Shown: one piece after another, positions 59,251 to 64,000 of the stretch
How positions within the stretch are numbered: the stretch's first letter is position 1
How the letters are laid out: each line of letters opens with the position of its first letter
From: Circinella minor
Taxonomy: Eukaryota > Mucoromycota > Mucoromycetes > Mucorales > Lichtheimiaceae
Direction of reading: 5' to 3'
NCBI GenBank assembly: GCA_016758965.1
Contig: JAEPRB010000073.1
Location: 62,001 to 126,000 of the forward strand
Length of the DNA stretch: 64,000 nucleotides
Position numbers and translations under genes: made by a program
Notes under the pieces: model-generated
The model's input: only the letters and a program-made list of their open reading frames with translations
Databases searched by the model: none
Told to the model about the DNA's origin: nothing

Positions 59251-61577
59251 TCAAGGAGGAGATAATGGGGGTTGACTTGTGGTGGTATTGTTGTTTTCGT
59301 TCAGTGGTGCTAACTGAAAGCGAAACGAAGACTGGATATCATTGGGAGATGATGGACCTGTTGGATCAGGTGTTGTTGGTCCTGTCACAGTTCGAAACTC
59401 AGGGTCAAAAAGAAAACGACCCGATGACGAAGATGATGATGATTGTGATAATTCTAATCGACTTTTACTTTTGCCACTTGTAATTTCGGATAAAGTGGCT
59501 TTTTTCTTTGAAGAATCTTTAGTGACTTTATTGCTGTTATTAACTGTCCGTTTGCGATAAAGACCTGTGGCTAATGAAGTCGATGGAGTAAAAGCAGAGC
59601 GATAAAAATTATCATTATTATTACTTCTAGTATTAGATAATAGTGAACAACTATTAGCATTGAGGGGATTTGAAAGTGATGTCGTTGGAGATGGTGATAA
59701 CGTGGGTATTGGGGATGAAGAAGAATGTTGTGGTTTATTTGACTGATGTTGCTGTTGATGGTTGGTGGCAGCTGCGGCTGCTCCAAGCACCATAATTGTA
59801 GATGCTAAAATATTATTTTTATTATTATCCTGCAAGGATGAGTCAATTTGTTGCAGTTGTGTTGTAACAGGACTACCACCATTTAATAACTGTTGATAAA
59901 CCGTTGATAATCGCTCGACGAGGGTTAATGATGGCAATGCGTTGGTTAATGAACTTTGCTGTAGTATCGATGATCCGTGTTCCATAGATGGGGGTGATTG
60001 CTGTAGAATCAACGGACTAGAATTAGCAGTGGTACCACTTTCTTGAAAAGATAAACATGATAGTAATTTGTTTATTGTATTTACTTCTGCCTGTAAATCC
60101 TCTCGTCGTGATTGGAGTGCTTGTCTGAATTTGTCCGGCTCAAGCACTAAGCTTGTCAATGCAGATGTAATTGAACCAAATGGAGATGGTGGTCCAGTAC
60201 TTGAATCCGAAAAGGCTGATGCTAACCGCGTATGAGACGCTTGTTGTTTTTGTTGATCATCATTGATATTTTCATTTTCTCCGTTTAAAACTAGCATGTT
60301 TAACAGATTCTCAATTTGACTCTTGTTGAAATTGTTACTACTTGGCGTTGATCCCTCACTGTTCAGATTCCGTGTTGCAAAAAATGAGCGCAAATCTGAT
60401 AATAAAGCGTTATCATAATTCGATATATCAGTATTAGCTAATAATACAAAGTACAATATGACTATTAGTTCTAATAAAATGACAAGAATAATATTAATGT
60501 AAAATTAATAATGGTATACATACCACTGTTACTATTATTACTATTGCTGCCACTACTTCTTCTTCTTCTTGATTCTCTTTCGGTAGATATATCTATTTCA
60601 TCCAAAGTACGTGTGCGACGCTGTTGTTTCTGTGACGATTTTATATGATGCACAGAATCTACATGAAAATCATCAACTGGCATTGTTGTATTATTATGCT
60701 GATACATTCTATCATGTTGCTGTTTCTGCTGCTGCTCATGAATAGAAGGAGATGAATCATTACTTTCATGATGATTATAATTATCATTATCATCATGGTC
60801 TTGATTCTCATAATGTGAACATTGATGATGATTCTCCTGTCGATGCCGTTGTTGTCCATAGCTATTCATGCTAAATCGTTTTCGTCGTTTAATAACATTT
60901 CGTTTCATTGATATTGGTCGGTGTACATTATGAAGTTTGTAATAAAGGCCACATGCATTACAAATAGTATTGCCATTTTGATCGCGACGCCATAACGGAG
61001 TTGTTGCTGTTTGGCAATTGAAACATTGTGTCGGAGGACCATCCACCCATCTTGCTGCTGATGATTTGCTGGCGACGGGAATAGAACTATTATTATTATT
61101 GCTACTGCTATTGGATGCTATTGTAACAGGTAGGTGTTGACACTCTCGACAACCATTTATTCTGTAACCATGGTGACTGGTATGTGTCGCTGTTTTTGTT
61201 GTCAAAGGTTGCTCTGGTTGCGGTGAAGTAATAGAACCACTACCACCATATGTTTCAGTATAATGACCTGAGTGTGGATGATGTTGACGATGATGGCCTG
61301 TATGTTCTGAGCTTCTGTAACGCTGTTCTCGTTGATCGTTATTGTTTTCATGCGATACTGCTTCGTTTTTATCACTATTATGCGAAGTGCAATCATTTGT
61401 TTCAGAATGGTCATTGTTACTATTGTTGTTATTACCTTCAAACAAGTAATTATGAGTGCTATATTTCCATAGATCATTTGATTCTACAGATACATCACTA
61501 TGATTATTGTTATGTAAATGTGGAACTGGATTTTGCCTTGGTGATGTTATTGCTGTACCTCCGCCTTTTATATCCAT
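59251..61577 (-). CDS. GATA zinc-finger transcription factor
   Basis: Two exons, 61577-60524 and 60437-59251, give 746 aa. One GATA finger lies at residues 185-209: CFNC, a 17-residue loop containing [13 protein letters not shown], and CNAC. It is followed by the basic [20 protein letters not shown] and KRRKRF, which contact DNA. The PISMKxxVIKRR tail resembles the fungal DAL80/GZF3/ASD4 and SRE-type group. The cysteine-rich iron-sensing region of SRE factors is not seen, although a lone CRECQ occurs at 143-147. A helix [16 protein letters not shown] in the second exon could form a coiled coil, as in the DAL80 group. The rest is low complexity, rich in His, Asn, Ser and Gln. Intron 60438-60523 is GTATGT-TATTAG. 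Biological role (nitrogen, light or iron) is undecided. Confidence 0.9.
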
Positions 61578-62417
61578 TATATTTTCTTTCTTTTTATTTA
61601 TATCTCTTGCTACTCTAACAATTCACACAGAAATAATATATATATATAAAGGTATAATATAAATATATAAATAGAAAAGTATATGCTTAAATATTATTAA
61701 ATAATACAAAATTAAAAGATTAAAGTTAAAAAGCGAAGAAAAAAAGAGAAAGAGAAAGAATAAACCCGACAATCAATTATTGAGTGATAAATAATCAATA
61801 TTGCTTATATCTCTTAATATAGAATTACTGATTGGCAGATGATAAAATAAAAGTTTGTGTTGTGTTTGGAATAATACAACCTGTAAACAAAAAGCGAGCG
61901 GATAAGATAACAACAAAATATCCCAACATATCAAGTTTAGCAGAAAGTAGCTTTTTTTTTCTATCATAAGATTATAACAGATTGCATTACATATCACTAA
62001 AACATACTTTCTTTTTATCTACGTACAGTAAACATAAATATGTATAAAGTTATTTTTTTTATCGCAGAAGACGATAATATTAATATTAATAATAATATAG
62101 ATCAATAATAATTTTTTATAACAACGGATGGTTTCGGGTCAATATCCTTTTATGAAAAAATCGGTAAAGAGTAAACGGTCTATGAAGCTGGGTAAATAAC
62201 TAAGAATGAAATGTGTGTGAGAGATTATCAATTTCTTTTATGTATTTTTTTCAGATTGTAAATATGTTTTTAAATGAGTTTAAAGGGAGGAGAGTAAGAA
62301 TATTTTCTCTTTTTATTGTTACACTATTTGAACCATTTTAAGTAAACAAAAGATAAGGGGTTCAATTTCGGTATTTTTGCTATCTGAGTGGAATTGTTGT
62401 TCTTTATAAATTCTTGA
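61578..62417. promoter_or_regulatory. Divergent region, GATA factor (-) / carboxypeptidase (+)
   Basis: 840 bp, AT-rich, with purine-rich sequence near 61735-61760. It likely holds both promoters. No specific site is claimed. Confidence 0.45.
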
Positions 62418-63741
62418 ATGATTCGCCTCATATTTGCAATAACCACCACAGTAACAGCTGCGTTACTACTTTTTGTTGCTATATATATTCAAACATCATT
62501 GCATTTTTCTTCTCCACTCATCTCTAACCCTGATGTGAAATTTAACACATTTCATCTTGAATCTCATACATTAAGAGTAAAAAAATCAAATATTTGTCAT
62601 GGAACTCAACAGGTAAAAAAAATGAGCTATAATTAATGGGGGTGGGGGAAGAGACGGATTATTTTTTATAGTCATTTACATGTGACTAAGCCGGTTAATA
62701 ATAAGCATTCAGGATACCTCGATAATCTAAAAACAGACGATCATTTGTTTTTTACTTTTTTCGAGTCGTCATTACGTAGCACCACGGTGATGAAAAAAGA
62801 AACGGGTCCACTTGTGGTAATATGAAGTGCGATGTTATGTAAATCAAAGGATATGATTATTATTATCAAGATGAGTTTTTTAAGATGTATTATGTATAGC
62901 TTTGGTTAAATGGAGGTCCAGGTTGTTCTTCATTTACAAGTGCTATGAGCGAACTTGGGTAAGCATAATACAATTTTTTTATTGCATACAATTATGCCTC
63001 TGGCTACCTGTATATGCACGTTTAACTAAGATTTATATTAGACCGTGTGTCGTTAATTCCAATAATGGAGTAACCAAAAATCCATATAGTTGGAACACCA
63101 ACTCAAATATAGTCTTTGTTGATCAGGTATTTTACCACTCAATAAACAGATTTATTTTTACTTCCAAAGCCAAGTGAATTACAGTATCTGTTGTAAGAAA
63201 AAATTAGCATAAGCTACTAACCTGGAAAGAATTATTGTATTTTAATTTCCCACGTATGTATAAAAGCCTGCGAACACAGGATATAGTCATGGTAGCTATA
63301 GAGTTAAAAATTCAAAAGAAGCTGCGCATGATATTTTCATATTTTTGCAGCTTTTTTTGATCGCTTTTCCTGAATTATCAAAGAGTCAATTGCACGTCGC
63401 TGGAGAATCTTTCGGTAAAGTTTACGTTATACTTAATATTTCATTTGAAAGCACCCTTCAGATTTACTTGATACTTTTTTTTGATGACTAATGTGAAAGA
63501 ATAAAAGCTGGGCATTATATTCCTGCAGTAGCTGCAGAAATATTACTACAAAACAGAGAAGGACAGTTTCCACAACTAAATTTAGATTCCTTATTGATTG
63601 GTAACGGATGGGTTAATCCTCGTACTCAACTCAAATATTATGAGCCATTTGGATGTACAAACGACAGCTCATGTAATTTATATATGTATTTGTATGATTA
63701 TGTATAAAAAATCAAATAAAACTTAATATATTCTTTTCTTC

Positions 63742-63781
<40 letters not shown>

Positions 63782-64000
63782 AGCCCATATTTGATAATGT
63801 AACATGCAAGAAAATGAAAGCTTCATCCCACAAGTGTCAAAAATTTATGGATGCATGCTATAAATATCAAAACAGCATCACATGTGTTCCTGCTGGTGTT
63901 TATTGTCAACAAACTCAATTAGGGCCTTATGCCGCTACTGGACGTAACGATTTTGATATACGAATTCCATGCCACAAAGAAAGTGAACTTTGCTATAATG
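62418..64000 (+). CDS. Serine carboxypeptidase (S10 family), 3' end outside window
   Basis: Seven exons are visible: 62418-62612, 62706-62816, 62900-62958, 63042-63126, 63267-63414, 63508-63672 and 63779 to the window end, about 261 aa. The N-terminus has a hydrophobic segment (IFAITTTVTAALLLFVAIYI) that can be a signal peptide or anchor. Family hallmarks are HSGYLDNLKTDDHLFFTFFE, LWLNGGPGCSSFTSAMSELG (oxyanion hole), PYSWNTNSNIVFVDQPANTG, GESFAGHYIPAVAAEILL (nucleophile Ser) and LIGNGWVNPRTQLKYYEPFG. A Cys-rich part follows (TCKKMKASSHKCQKFMDACY). The catalytic Asp and His would lie beyond the window. These enzymes cut C-terminal residues in the secretory pathway or vacuole; a KEX1-like or CPY-like role cannot be separated from this part. 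Confidence 0.93.

Overview
The window is a piece of an AT-rich, intron-dense fungal nuclear genome. It carries about 23 protein-coding genes with short introns (mostly 50-180 bp, GT-AG), poly-Asn/Gln/Thr/Ser tracts, conserved eukaryotic housekeeping genes and some lineages that many Dikarya lack or have split (a fused LKR/SDH, coactosin, NEPRO-like, focadhesin-like). Together this suggests an early-diverging fungus, most likely Mucoromycota/Mucorales. That is inference from gene content; genus cannot be fixed by eye. All exon structures were assembled by hand from splice consensus and reading phase, so single-base errors are possible.

Layout. 1-2121 (+) is the 3' part of a RasGEF gene. 2545-3864 (-) is a NEPRO/Rmp1-like nucleolar protein and 4255-6878 (-) is eIF3b. 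8025-8864 (+) is an HMG-box protein; 9394-11126 (-) DAHP synthase; 11660-12264 (+) Tom22; 12645-14462 (-) an unrecognised Ser/Asn/Gln-rich protein joined over an apparent GC-AG intron. 14463-21033 is a gene desert with a decayed TIR element. 21034-25616 (-) is a 16-exon bifunctional lysine-degrading enzyme; 26030-26598 (-) a small thioredoxin-fold protein like the N-terminus of MDH1B; 27386-28528 (+) Snf7; 29341-31403 (+) a sphingoid-base kinase. 31404-36219 is a second gene-poor stretch with a pogo-like element carrying a transposase relic and a broken F-box-like gene.

36220-38654 (+) is an SVOP-like MFS transporter with a 12-nt exon. 39004-39648 (-) is a FAM210/DUF1279 protein and 39993-40464 (-) a COX14-like protein. 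40465-42480 is gene-poor with two copies of a second small TIR element. 42481-43012 (+) is coactosin; 43292-43690 (-) a hidden 77-aa membrane protein with a 17-nt exon; 43851-44624 (+) a 2H phosphoesterase; 44716-45583 (-) ARMC7; 45742-47894 (+) a mitochondrial PPR protein; 48463-54557 (+) a focadhesin/RST1-like protein; 54671-56162 (-) a mitochondrial DEAD-box-like helicase with an altered motif II; 56586-58374 (+) an STK16-type kinase; 59251-61577 (-) a GATA factor; 62418-64000 (+) the 5' part of a serine carboxypeptidase.

The genes do not form a pathway cluster. Several are mitochondrial (Tom22, COX14-like, FAM210-like, PPR, helicase, LKR/SDH), which looks like the usual share of a genome. 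No CRISPR, rRNA or convincing tRNA was seen. The least expected items are the standalone MDH1B-N-like protein, the EEAD helicase, the tiny exons, the GC-AG intron and two families of decayed DNA transposons.
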